This document shows, one piece after another, positions 9,723 through 22,777 of a DNA stretch of 64,000 bases (the first letter of the stretch is position 1; the number at the start of each line of letters is the position of its first letter). The translations under genes were made by a program, and so were the position numbers. The notes under the pieces are model-generated. The model had not been told where the DNA came from, did not search any database, and saw only the letters and a program-made list of their open reading frames with translations. This stretch comes from Campylorhamphus procurvoides (Eukaryota > Chordata > Aves > Passeriformes > Dendrocolaptidae): assembly GCA_013396655.1 (NCBI GenBank), contig WBMV01004991.1, forward strand, positions 545,447-609,446. The letters run 5' to 3'.

Positions 9723-12700
9723 AGGTTAGTGGCTTGTGAGCAGCCAAGGGCAAGGCTGCCTGTCCATTTCAGCTCAGCCTAAACCATGGGGGGCACTTCC
9801 TTCCTGAGTCAATAGTGATCCTGGAATGCTAACAAAAGACCCCCATTGATCATTGCCCTCTGGTAATTGCTGCCAGTGTGAGCCTGCCTCTCACAACGTG
9901 TTGACATCTCTGGACAATTTGACTCAGCCCCTTTAAAAGGTCTCTGCAAAAGAAACAGGCTGAGGTCTGTAACAGTGCAGGTCAGGAATGTACCGACGAA
10001 TGAGATTCTTCCCCAAAGGTGCCAGAGCAGGGTACACATGGAGTTCGAAGTCAAGAGGTTTTTATGGGGTTATAGGAGGTCTCCACATCTAGCTTTGGTG
10101 CTGTTTTGCTTCTGATTTTCCTCACTGGGAGACCTGGCCAAAAAAGTGACATTTCTGTTTCATGGAGGTTTGCATTGTACATGTACAGAATACCAGCTTT
10201 GGCTTGAACCAGACACAAACCAAACCAACCTTCTGGGGAAATTGTACCCTTTTCCAAGCTGGAAGTTTCCCATATTTAGCAAGGTCTTTATTCAAAAGTG
10301 TTCTCAAGAGTTTCACTGTGGATTGATTGTCAGGTTATGGAGAGCTGGTGTGAGCTCTGTGGTATATGTTCTCGCTTTGACATTTATTTTCATGAATTGT
10401 CCTGGGTTTGTCTGTACCCTCCTTGTAGACAAACCTTCTGGGCAAGTTTGGAGATAAAGGCCTTATATTCCAGGAACACCTTGAGGAATCAAGGCAGAGG
10501 CTGCAAGAACCTTGTCTTGGAAGAACATTAGTACAAACTGAGATGCTTTGGATGAAACATCCTGGATACCAAGAAATTACCCAGCAGCTCTATTGTCTTG
10601 CTTCCTTGATGCCATAGAGACTTCTGTCCCTGATACATTCTTCAGGAAAAATAAAGACTATTGTTTCAAGAGAAAGTCACCATGGATTGCTGGGAAAAAA
10701 GAAGATAAGAAAATAAATCCAATGAGAAGCACCACAGCAACTCTTGCACAGAAGCAGAATAGGGAGAGCCAGTTTACTACAACGGCTGCTTTATTCAGTG
10801 GCTTTGGAATGGAGAGGGGTGCCCCAGGGAAGCCTGACCAAAAAGGAATTGGACACCCAGTCTACACTAGATGTTGTCATGAAGTAAGCATAGGTCCATG
10901 ACATCATTCGAGCTTGGGGGATGGAAGACTGGGCTCAGAGAAAATGAGTTTCTTACTCAAAGGTTGGGAGCTGGGTTCTTCATGGAAATTTCACATTTCT
11001 GCTTTTTCTTCTGGGTTAGCTGGTAATGCAGTCTTTCAGCGATTGATGGTTGTCTTGCATCTGATGTGCAGGTTTGATGTTCTAGTAACACCCGATGACA
11101 ACTTTACCCTTTACAATATTGTTGAATCGATAAATGCAGACCTTGTTTATTAAGTACAGCTGACATTGTCTTGCCAAGGACTCATGTAAAACAGATCTGG
11201 GTCAGACTGTGGTTCAGTAATGACAGCTTATATTAAAAAGAAGCATAAGGCTGGAGCTTTACCACAGGATATTGGTTTTCTACAGATTCTAGTAGGGTAA
11301 GATCAGCATCTCATCTTGCCGCTACGGATAAACAGAGTAACACGCCATGTGCTGCATGAAGATCTTTTGAAGGACACTGGAAAACTAAGAGATTTTTTCA
11401 GCTGTCAGAGTTCTTGCAGTGATTTTGGGAAGAGATGCCCCAGTATCCACGGCCAGTATCTACCATCCCCTCCATCTTGCACCATTGCTTGGTGAACTGG
11501 TACCATCCATCTACCACATGTAGACGCTTCAAAGTGGTATTTAGAGGAAGGCTCGTTAAGGTGTGAGATATCTTGCTCTGTAATATCTTAAGTGAGGTGT
11601 TTCTCAACATCCAAAAAATGGCTGTATGTTGTCCCAGCCCCACCCTAGTTATTCAGTTTTTTTCTGTCATGCGTACTGTGACTTGGCCTCTCTGTTGAAC
11701 TCTGCTGTTCACCTGTCTGGCCCACAGTTAAGGCTGGTACTTCACTGTGGTCCGAGAGACCTGGGAGAGACCAGGGTGGACAGAATAAATAGATGGACCC
11801 TCAGAGGTCTGACTGGTCTGTGAGCATGTTGCAGGGGTCCTCTATAGTAAGTTGCACACTGACATTCAGCCACAGCCTTCTGAATCAGAAAACTCAGCAT
11901 ACGGAAACTTTGAGAGGAATTCACTAGTGAAGAGCAAGAAGACCCTTTTCTTCCCAAATGACAGTCAAAACTAAACATGAGCCATGTACAGACTGTCCTG
12001 GTCAGGCTTTCAAATAGCTGATTCCCAGGTCCAGGAAAAGTTCTGCCATGTCAGTCTAGCTCTTCATGCTTCTTTGTCATACTGCACAAAATGGTATAAC
12101 TGAGATTTTGTAAACAATGATTTTCTCCCTTTCATATGCATAACCCCAGAGAAAAAAGACACTTCTATTTTCTGTGTTCTGCTATTTCTTCCTTGAGCAT
12201 TTTCTTTACCTTGTCTGACTGAATCCTGTCTTTATTTCCACCTTGCTGCCTGGCTCAGTCGTGGCACCACAGGGGTTCCTAACTATACTGTTGGAAAGAT
12301 ATTTTAACTGGAGGAGCAGATATAGAAACAAACAAGCACTAGAATTATTCTTCTGGTTCCTAGTTTCCTTCATGTCTTTCAACTTTTTAGTCAGTGCAAG
12401 GTATTAGGAGGTGACTCACCTTGTGCAACACATCTTTCCAAGAAAGAAATTCCTCCTCAAACTCTTTCAGGAATTCTCATCTCCTCCCCAGCCAGAAGTA
12501 TAAATATATGGAAAGCTATAATAATATTTTCCTGATATTCTGTATTACTTCATTCCCAGGGACTTTTTTCCAAATATGAAAAGAAAATAGCATTTCTAAA
12601 GCAAGACACCATCTGATGACTATTTTAAAGGTAAGATAGCCGGTTCTTCTGGAATACTGTTTTCCTTGGTCTTAGTCTAAACCTCACTAGGGGCTTGGAT

Positions 12701-15700
12701 GCTACAAGCAGACTAGTATTTCCTTAGCAAGCAAATAGAAAAATAGGATTTAGCCTGGAGATGTAGGATATGTACTTTTCATAACCAAACAATGATCTAG
12801 CATCAGAATGCCACAAGAAGCATGTAAACCTTAGAAAGAAACAACAGCGGTCAATTCACAAAATACACATTAGCCATTCTTGCAGGCAAGGAAGACCTAC
12901 AAAAAAATGACTTGTGAGTCAGAAATTCAGGGTGATGTTTGAATCCTTGCTTATTAAAAATAAGCTTTTGGCCTATGAGTCCTTCAACCCATCTCAGTAT
13001 GATTTGGACAGCCTGAAATATCAGAGTAAAGGGAAAAATGAGAAGGGAAACAGAAGAGGGAAAACAGGGACAAAGGGCTGGATAAGTTTCAGGGTGGCAT
13101 TTTGTGTGTATTTATATTTTGTTCAAGGGGAAGCAATCAGAAAAGTTGTAGAAATCCTTACCTGTTTAGACTCCATCATGGAATATGCAAAAAATCAGAT
13201 AGCTCATGGGCTGACTGGGATTTAATTTCTCCCTAATTTAGATACCTAGTTTCTTCAGGTTACTTCAGAAAGCCCAGCCTGTGTGTTTGGCAACTGCCAC
13301 AGGGTGAGTTTGGGCAGAAACAGAGGTCTGTGGAGCTCAGCTCTGTCCCAACTGCCCGCACATCCTCCACGACACCATTTTCTGTCCTAGTGTGCCATCA
13401 GTGGTGGATGGGTTGTTGTCCAACACTCTGCTTAAGATAAGTTGTTGTGAAAGGCTTCTGAATGTAGCCAGCCTTCCAGTGCTTGTAAAGCATCACAGTT
13501 TTTGAAGGTATGGAAGAAAGGTAGAATACACTAATGACTCTGTAGTGTAAGTATTGCATTATAAAGTGCATTTATGTACATTTGTTTTCAAACTACTGAA
13601 GCCTAAATCTCCAGAAACAAGTGATTAGATTAAAAAGGCCTGTAATGTGAACATCATGAAATTGATTTTCATCAAAGACAATTACCTGGGCAACATTATG
13701 TGGGGGATATGTTAGTTCATAGTGCTTGTTATCCAGATGGGACTGGTTGTCGTTAACCATCAGGGAGTATGGAAAGGAAAGAGCAGAATATGTATTATTC
13801 TCAGCATGGCGGCTTTTAACCCCTTGATAAAGGGAGCCAGAATTTCCTGAGGCTTAGGAGGCAATTCTGGTGCCAAAGCTAGAGGAGATACGGAGTTCAT
13901 TTTATTCTGAGAAGATTTTATGAGTTTATCTCTGGCATTTCACACAGATGGATTCTACCACACTCTCACACATACAAGAGTTTTTTTTTTTAATCCCTGA
14001 CAAAGGTAAAGCAGGGTATGCAATTTGGATAACAGATAAATGTATATCCAACCAGGGCAAAAGAAAACTGCTTTCTTCCGTGAAAGTATTCAGCATAGTT
14101 CAACATTTTGATTTTGTTTCCACTTATTTTCTAGGTGCAATTGAAAATGCTGATACATAAAAAACCTCTTCCAGTTCACAGTTTAGCTATATTAGAGCTC
14201 TTTGCATTTTTATGCTAAGCTTTGAGACTACCCAGGAAACTAGAATTGCCTATGCCTACTCCCTGTTACCACCTCCATCCACATTCACTTTAAATTGAGC
14301 ATATTTTCACAAAAAGCTTCGCCTTGGCTCCTGAGACATGCTGAATTGCAGCAAAATGAACTTGACTTTTTGGCTCTGGAATGAAATCTGAAAGCCCAGG
14401 CATTTTCTCCTGGTTTCAGCTTTCACAGGGACAGTTCCATACAGCTTAAGTCCTTTGAGAAGTGCCAGGATCCTAATGAAAAGGAGGTGAAATTGCTAGT
14501 TGAGGTTTCATGAGCAGGTGGGAGGGAAAGAAAAAGTGAAATTCTGCATTACCCAGAGCTTGTGCTGACAGATGAATTAAAATGTAAATCTAGGCTAAGA
14601 TTTCCAACACCAGGACATAAAGTTAAGCTCCTGGGTTTCTCCTCAGTCTCTTAAATAAATCCTAATTTTAAGAAACCTTCACTGTCCCAGCATTCCCCTG
14701 TAGAAAATTTAGACAGGGTTTTAGGACCATCCAGTTATAAAAGCCTTGGCCCAATTTTCTGAATATATGCCACTGTAAATCATGCTTCACAGTTAAAAAG
14801 GGGAAGGAAACCACAGTTTTAAAATTGAATGAGATGCTGATCTTGTGTTCAAAGTCTTTGCAAAGTGTGAAGAAAATATTCAAATCTACACCAAATCAAA
14901 AGCAAGACTCAAAATAAAACTAATCACCAAAAGCAGAGCGTGTTGATGTGTTCAAGAGGAAAAAAAAACACCCAAAAAAACCCAACAAAAGAAAAACCCA
15001 AGAAACAAAGAAAATGAAAATAGTCACATTTTTCTGGGGTAAATCTGTATGCTGAGATTTTTGTGCAAGTCCATTTCTCTGTCAGACAAAAGGCAGGAAA
15101 AAAGAGTCCTACTTGAATTTTGGTGCTCTGCAGTGGGATGTGCTGTTTCTCCTGGCTGTCTTTTTGAGAAGTATAAAATATGTATAAATGTCTGAGTTTT
15201 ATTTAATGAACCAATGAAACTGAGCTGAGTAGTTTTGCTGAGAAGTGCTGCTGCTCATTTAGTCTCTTTGCCTGGCCTAGAATTGCCCTTGAAAATGTGA
15301 GTCCTAGTCATCTGTGTCTGGAAATTTCTGCCTGGCCATCTCCCATGCCAATGTGAGGCACACAACAAACAGCGTGAGTGTGCATCTTTGATGAGGCCAA
15401 AATATTTTATGGTCACATCTCCTCTGAAACTTGCTGAGATGATTTGCTGAATCAAGACCCAAAAGCAGTTTGGGACGCTTTTTATATGGCTGGTGAGAAG
15501 TTGACTGAAATAGAAAACAGGTTTCTTTTTGTATGTTGCATGGATGTCAACGAGCCCTGTCAAGTGGCTGTGCTGCAATTTGGAGAACGTTTTCTCATCC
15601 CTCATTCCACTGGGAGGATTGATCCACCAGAGATTGTTTTGGCAGGAGCTTGCCTGTGGTGGAATGTAGAGAACATGGGAGAACCTCCAGTGGCTGGGCT

Positions 15701-17599
15701 GGACATGATGTTTTCTTACTGAGATATTTTTTTAAGTCTTTTACTTATCCGAAACATCTGAAACTAAGATTCTTTTAAAAAGAAGAAGGAAATAATGTCG
15801 GGAAAATACATAAATAATTACTTAGATGTCTTTGTGTATGAGGTCTTGTGGCAGCAGAAACATGACATGACACTTTGCAAGGGAAGAGACCATTGTTTTA
15901 AAACAATTAGGCCCGTTCCAGCCTATAATTTCCATGTATGTTCATATCTAGAGTGACAGTTACCTCACATGTGCAGGGAACACAGTGCTTCAAAAATGTG
16001 GCAGCAAAATGATCCTGCGGTTTTTTTTTAAAATGTTTTTAAACCAGGCAGTAATCACCTATTCCAGCAACAAATTCTGGAAAAAAAGTCCATGTTGAGT
16101 TCTGTAAAGTCACCAAATTCTTCTTGTGAGGCTGGAAAGAGTTGTGACTCTCTGTGCCATGCAATACTTTGGGCTGGGAACTCAACTCTTAGTTTTAATC
16201 TGAAACAGCCTTGTGTTTGGTTGCCAGCTGCTGTAGGCTGCATTAGGCCTTCTTGTGCAAGGATGGGAGGGAAAAAACTGCGTTTCTGCCTGGGACCACA
16301 GGGAGTCTGATGCTGTCTCAGCTGGGCAGAAGCTTGGAGAGTTGGTGATCAGCAAACGGAGGGTTTGACACAAGCTCTTCAGCAGTGCATGCAAAGCCAG
16401 CCTAGCCACATCCTTGCTAGGTGAGGTGAAGCCTGGACAGGTAGTGGTGTCAGGAAAAACCTTTGCAAGTCGAAAAGGATCTGCTGCTGCCCAAGCCAGG
16501 AGTTTGTGCTCAGCTGCTCTGGGCTGGAAGCCGCTCACTGTCGGCATGCAGTGGTACCTTTACAAGGGTTGACTTTACAAGATGCAAAAACTGACTCTGC
16601 TCATGGGTCATCAGCTCGTATTGGCTAATAAAATCCACACGCTACCCACAGGCATTGTTGGTCAATGTGCCTCCTTGCTTATAGCTGTATAAAACGATAC
16701 CATACTGTTTGGCGCAGCTGTACACAGGGGAATTACATTTAAATTTGCCCATAAAAGATCTATTACTTTACAGCAATATTAAAAGAAACCATTTATGAGT
16801 GTTAAATCTTTATTTAAATATAATACTTACCATGTGTTGGGTGGAAAAAGTCAGAAGCCTGTAACATAAAAAAGGTATTCACAGTATGTGGATCTTTAAA
16901 AGTGCTTCATTTTCTCGATTTTTTTGGAGGAGATGGAGGTCTGTTTTGGCTGGGGGAAGTCCAACCTCTTCTTGGCCAAACCATTCAAGAAGTTGTCTAT
17001 TTATTTGTTTATTTGATCATGCAGAAGCATAACGTTTGCCATACTGCTGTGTCCGAGCTCTGGCATATGAAGGAACTGAAAGAGTGAACTATTCTGCTGC
17101 CCACCCCAAATATCACCTAATGCAGGGTACATTGTATAGTCAAACACTGTGGAAGCAGCTGTGTCTTTCCCATATCTCCCCACTCTGTGGTTTCCTGGTT
17201 TTCCTCTAGCACCAACATAACAGAGTTTTCTTGTGCTGACAAGTAGTGCTCTTCTCCTAATACTTGATGATGGATTGTTCCAAAAGCCACCTTAAGCTCT
17301 TACAAACCTCTTGCCAAGGCTATTAGACAATCCACTTCTCCTTGAAAGATTCTTCTCAGGCTGAAATCCCACTGTTAGCAGGGGCAGTGGGAGTTTTGGG
17401 GAGAGTGTAGCTGGAGCACCTGCATACAGTCGATGTAGACAATTGCCCTAAGCAGCATAACCTGCCACTGCCACTTCCTACACTGCTGTTTCAGAAAAAC
17501 ACAGGCACTCACTATTGCTGGCATCCGCACCCTTCCTGCCCAGTCACTCTGCCTACAGCCTCACTGGCATTCTTATAAAACTGGTTTCACCAGAAAAAA
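9723..17599. other. Long unique non-coding stretch
   Basis: Nearly 8 kb of AT-leaning single-copy DNA. Noted within it are an A-rich low-complexity tract at 14959-15018, T runs at 13981-13992 and 16021-16029, and a 92-codon open frame at 15444-15722 that has no family resemblance or splice structure. I see no gene, structural RNA or recognisable transposon. Confidence 0.55.
14959..15018. repeat. A-rich low-complexity tract
   Basis: Runs of A broken by CCC and single C or G residues, typical of low-complexity A-rich DNA. No upstream retroelement body was recognised, so it is not called a retroposon tail. Confidence 0.7.
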
Positions 17600-17678
17600 T
17601 TTTTGATAATCATTAATAATTATCAAAAAGATTTTTGATTATTAATCATTAATAATTATCAAAAAGATTTTTGATAAT
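17600..17678. repeat. AT-rich tandem and inverted repeat
   Basis: A 32-base unit at 17608-17639 is repeated exactly at 17644-17675, giving a 36-base period. Each unit is itself foldback: TTTTTGATAAT at 17600-17610 is the exact reverse complement of ATTATCAAAAA at 17619-17629 around an 8-base loop (CATTAATA). The same arms recur at 17655-17665 and 17668-17678. The whole can form several alternative hairpins or a cruciform. It codes for nothing. Perfect identity between units suggests recent duplication or an actively homogenised tract. It could instead be a remnant of a miniature inverted-repeat transposon, but no flanking duplication or known terminus was seen. Confidence 0.92.
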
Positions 17679-18540
17679 CTCTTCTGGCTATGAATGCTAC
17701 TGGAGGCATCTCATGAGGCCTCTACTTAGACAGAAGGCAGAAGAAGAAAGATCTTTGCAGCTTTTTCCTTTTTCACAGCATTTTTTCAGAAGTGTGTAGA
17801 GATTTCTTCAGCAATGGCCATTTTTTTTTTTTCAAATCTCCAGGACAACTGGGAAGTTCTTTTCCCATTGGCCAAAGAAATCATAGCCTATTAATCCAAT
17901 TCATGCTGAAATGTTGGTGCATCCGGCTTATCTATTATCTATGTAAATAGTCAACTAAAAATCTGTGTAGGTTAAGTGGCATTTTTACTTGGCAAGGCAA
18001 ATCTTGACAACATACTAACTATATTTTTTTCCCGTCAGCATCCATGTTTGACAACATTTTCATTCCTTATGAGCATAAAAAACATGGCATGCAATATGAA
18101 TAATAACTTATCCCAGCTAAAACACAAGGTAGAGTGCAAAGAAGGAAAACTAATTTGTTGCCTGATGTTTATTCTGCAGTGATGCATTTGCCTTATACCA
18201 TTTTCCATACTTTCATTAGTAACATTCTTATTATTGTTTATGTCTTACAAATGTTACAGGAAATAAAGGGAGCATAGCAGAAAGGGTGAATAAAATTTGC
18301 TTATCTGTATATATAATTAGAATTGGAGCAGGACATAAACGTGGATTAAATAAGGAGAAAAGAGAAAATAGCAAACTTTGTTAAGCATTATGCCAGCTAG
18401 TACAAAGCATTTCCTAATGCAGTGTTGATAAAACCTCTGTTAACTTTTTCTAGGCTAAATTCTTATGCTGGAATAACCACTTGTTGCGCTGTCAGCGTAG
18501 GTCAGTAGCAATCTTTGGACTGGGCCTTAAATCCAGGGGG
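17679..18540. other. Unique non-coding stretch
   Basis: AT-rich single-copy DNA with a T run at 17820-17832. No gene or RNA recognised. Confidence 0.55.
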
Positions 18541-18606
18541 GCTCTGCTGAAATCAGTGCTTGTATTTCAGATTAAGACCACAGTAACTGAGATCAGAATC
18601 TGATCC
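18541..18606. mobile_element. Probable ancient amniote interspersed repeat (fragment)
   Basis: The segment ends TAACTGAGATCAGAATCTGA then TCC (18584-18606) and contains CTGAAATCAGTG and TTTCAGATTAAGACCACAG upstream. It matches 17 of 23 bases with 22755-22777 in this same window, a low-copy relationship that unique DNA should not show. I also recall this tail as recurrent in reptile and bird genomes, but cannot name the family with confidence. It is a short, decayed fragment with no coding capacity. Confidence 0.4.
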
Positions 18607-21600
18607 ACAGCCTTAGTTCATACTGTTCCAAGAGGAGTAAGTCTTGTTAAGTACATGTGATTTTCCCCCCTGATTTTGTGGGTTGCCTCCAATATTGTAG
18701 CCACTCTTCCTTTCACCTCTAGTTGCATGGCAGTTATTCCCATCAACAAGACACAGTGGATGTGCAGTAAAATGGCAGAGTGGAGCAGAGATTAAAATTG
18801 TTCTTGCAAATACATCCAGTGCCTTCAGAAAGATTAACCTGAGCAAAGCATCCGAAAAGCTGGAAAAGCCTCCACAGACTTTCGAATGCACATTTTCATT
18901 TGGGGCTGATTGCTGTTTCTCTGGTGCCCTGTAAATCCTTGAGGAATGCAGCTGAGGTCTGGGATCTTCCACAAAGGGATTTAGAGAGGTTGTGAACAGA
19001 AAAATGGAGGATTTGTTTGACTTTCACAAATCTGACAGTTTTAATACATTTTTATAGAGAAATTTCAGCCATACATATGTTAATAAAACTGTGCAGCTTG
19101 AGAGAATCCTACATGAACCGATCAGTCCTATTAGCCATAGCTGTATTAAGTATTCATAAGTTTTTGCCAGAAAATTTGGATCAACAATTTTCAGGCAAGG
19201 GGTTTGCTCATGAACTCTTTTATATTTATTACTTGTGATTGGCCACATAACATGGCTTTATTTCCTTACTTGGGTAACAAAGATTGGAGAATAGTAAGTG
19301 CAAATAATGAATAATGAATTTCTGTATTCATTCAGAAGCAGTGGCCAAAAATCTAGACAAAAAGGAGTCATACTGAGATAATACAGCTCATATTCAAAAT
19401 CTGTAAGTGGATTTTTTTTCACTTCATGACTCTTATGTCCTACACAAAAAAATCTCCTTTGGATTTTGGTAGAATTGGTTAAATTTAATTCTTATAAATC
19501 CAAAGGTAGCAGTGAGTGTGATTCAAAGATGAGGGGCAATCCAAATGCTCAGCCTTACTAGTCTTTTAGATTCCCAGTCTGTCTGAACTATCCATGTAGT
19601 CGGGGGTACTTGCTGAAGAATAGATCACAGATACCTTTAAGAAAAATGTGAGCATTCTGATATTGCTGAGTCGAATTCATATTTTTTGATATCAAATCAA
19701 TTGTTGATGCAGATCTAAGGGCATTTGCGCTGTGGACTGTAGATTCCATGAATTTAATGTAGATGCGCAAATGGTGTTTCAGTTAAAACATTCCCTGTAA
19801 TAGTATTTCTGGTACTGTGTATTTATCGCTGTTTCTCAGGGGTCAGTTTACCAGTCACAACAGTGAAACAAAACAGTAAGTGTTGGGTAACTAATTTCAG
19901 ACACAGAGAGTCTGGTATTTTTTGGACAATACAGAGTGCTTTTTGGGACAGACAGTGATAATTTGCAAATGTGTTCCTGTATTGGCAAAACTGTCACAGA
20001 GAGACAGAGACTTCAGACTCAGACCAGGATTTCATGACAAAGTGTGAGAGAGAAATCCAGAGTACTCAGTAATCCAGAGGGCTTCTCTGGCACCTTAGAG
20101 GGGTAGAAGATCCCATAGCTCAAGCATTTGGGAAAGAGTGTTTCCTGGTCTCTCCCATGCAATCAATTCCACTTCATACAACTCTTGTGGATGTCCTTAA
20201 GGAGGACATTGAATCAGAGATACTGTGATTCTGGAAAGTATCTGGATCTGCGGTCCATCACAACATCACTCGCAAGCATGGAAAGAAGGAGAAGAGAGGA
20301 AGTTATCTTCTGCCTGAAATGGAATGAGAATATTTTAAAAACTTTTTGCTTTCTCAGTGTAGGAGGGAAACATTTTTTACCCATCACCAGTAATGAAGAG
20401 TGACCATAAAAGCAGTCCAGGACTGCAAGCTGACACAAACTCATGCCACTAGCGTATTGGTAGAAAACAAAGTTCTTATCCCTCTTGCATTATAATGTGC
20501 TGTGTTGAGACAAGGAACTGCTGTTTCTCTGTCCTGTGGATTTTCTGTACTGTGTTTCTGAATATTTCTCTATTTCACGCTACCTCTATTCTTCTTTAGG
20601 ACAATGTAGGTGTTCTGCATTTCTGTGTAGGTTAAGTGTAAGGACAGACCTAAGTTGTATGGACCATTTCACTCTTGTCAGAGGAAAAGCTAGTTATTTC
20701 TCTTCTTGAATGTAGCCTACAGCTTCAGTTTTTTAATAGGGCTAAGTGAGAAAAAACATATTAATAGAGGTTTTTTATTTAGTGCTCTGTAGAGCTTTGG
20801 CTTTCATTTGAAATTTTTTTCTTGAATTGAATATTGTAAAATCGAGTTTGACTAACGACCTTTCATAAAAGTCAGACCTCTTGTCATCTTGCATGAAAGA
20901 AAATAGCTGGTTGTAGTCAATTTTATTTAGAGATATTTAGAGGTGGGTTTTTTGTTTGCTTTTGTTTTGTTTTGTTTTTTCCTATGCCACTTAGAGTAGC
21001 CATTTGAACCTCATTCTCTTGAGGAGAAAACAATAAAAATATTTTTGATGACTTGTTAATATGACTATCTTGCCATGATGCAGACACATATACACTTAGT
21101 ACATACCTTTGCATGTGTACTTTTGTGCCTCCCATGACAGAATGGAATATGCTCACCGTGCTGACTGCTTCCTAGGATGAGCCCCAAAAAGAGTCAAGAT
21201 TTATTGCAAAAAAACCATTTGTAGAAATGCTGCCTTTCTAAGGAGATACCCAAGATGTTTTCCTTCTTGTTCTTATGCTTGCAGATAATTGGCATAATTG
21301 TTGTTATCACATCTGATATACCCCACTGTACGTCACTTTGTATGTGTTTTGTGCTATTGAAAAAGAAGCAGTGAAGGTGAAATTCTATGGAGTATTCAAG
21401 TTGTTGCACGTGTATTATTTGACTTTAGATTACTGAGAATTTTTAGAAAAGGGCCAGCAAGACTTGGTATGTAGTGAATAAAGCATTAGCTTTGCTCTTC
21501 AAGTATTTTTATTAGAAATTTGGATCATGGTTCAAATCACAACTAGAGAACTAAATGAAATGAGTCTGTGTTTTCATCTGAGTCCCCCAACGGACAATAA

Positions 21601-22691
21601 TCCAGACCATAAAATATACCACTTAAACTTTGGCAGTCTTCTGTTCTCAGGAAGCTTTATTGCTTTGTATTACCTTAACTCAAAGATAGTCCTTCCAGGA
21701 CTCAGTTCAAGCTGAGGTTATTCAAAGAACAAAGTTTGTATTTCTAACTAAATCTGGTCTGTGGATAAATGTAAGCTCTAATAGGGTTACAAAGCAAACT
21801 CACATACCTTTCTGATGTATCTTAATGAAATTTAGCTGTTTGGCAGGAAAGAGTGTCAAATCATTCCCTCTGTATATCCAACATGGAGACAGAATTAGGT
21901 GGGGGCACCTCAGGAAAATTACCTCTTGAATCCCTAGAGCCAGAAACCTTCCAACATCATCACTGATGGCTCAGATATTTTAAAGGATTTCTGCTCAATT
22001 TGGGATCAATGGATGCAAAAGGTCACAACTGACAGCATACCTTTTTTGATCCTTACACCTCTCCTTACCTGAGAGTCTCTGGGTCAGAGTGTGGCAGCCT
22101 GCCCTGTCCCTGAAGGGTGACTGCTGTGGTTTGTGTGCTGCCTCATGGCAGGAGAGCAGCCCCTGGGTCCACAGGACCTGTGCTGAGGCCAGCTGCATAG
22201 CAGGAATGGGAGCGTAAATGGCAAGAACTCCTCTGGGTTTACATGATGTAACTGGAGTCTCACTTTAACCCTCAGCATCCTGTGCTGGCTGCATTTGATG
22301 TCATGAAGGCAAGCTATTTTTCATGCTTTGATAATAAAAGTGATGCCTGGCTTCAAAGGAAATCTGGCTTGCAACAACCTGTAGCATCTCAGAGACAAAT
22401 GTGTTATCAATATAGATACCTTTTCCTAATGGTTGATCTAAGACATAGTGGTCCTTCAAAAACAAGAGGCATAGATGCACTGTGAATTACAATTTGACAT
22501 CTTTCCATACACACCGGAAATAAAGGGAAAAGGTTCATGCAAGTGTCATGGATTGTGGATGGATCCCATCCAGGTGAAATTCCTTCTGGTTATTTTAAAT
22601 GTAACAACAACTGACATTAGAAGCACTTTTTTAGCCCTGAAGGTGAAACAGTTTTCATACTGTAGCTTAAAACCAGCTCTCAGTTGCATAA
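18607..22691. other. Unique non-coding stretch
   Basis: AT-rich single-copy DNA with a TTTTG-type simple repeat at 20948-20981. Short open frames only, none over about 120 codons, none recognised. Confidence 0.55.
20948..20981. repeat. (TTTTG)n low-complexity tract
   Basis: Repeated T3-6/G units, with three TTTTG units in a row at about 20961-20975. A simple repeat without other features. Confidence 0.8.
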
Positions 22692-22777
22692 GTGTAAATC
22701 TGTGCCAAATAACTCCGGTGAGGCCAGTGGAGTTATTGGGGATTTACACGGGTGTAATTCTGATCAGAGTTTGACCC
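22692..22777. mobile_element. Foldback element related to the 18.6-kb fragment
   Basis: Nested perfect inverted repeats are visible. GTGTAAATC at 22692-22700 pairs with GATTTACAC at 22741-22749. Inside it AATAACTCC at 22708-22716 pairs with GGAGTTATT at 22729-22737, leaving a 12-base loop. The 3' part (22755-22777) is related to 18584-18606. A palindromic core followed by a shared tail fits an old non-autonomous repeat spread in amniotes, either MITE-like or SINE-like. It is not coding. Some ancient copies of such repeats have become conserved regulatory elements, which cannot be judged here. Confidence 0.5.

Noticed and set aside
15444..15722. 92-codon forward open frame
   Set aside because: Protein-like at a glance but matches no family I know and is overlapped by a longer reverse open frame.
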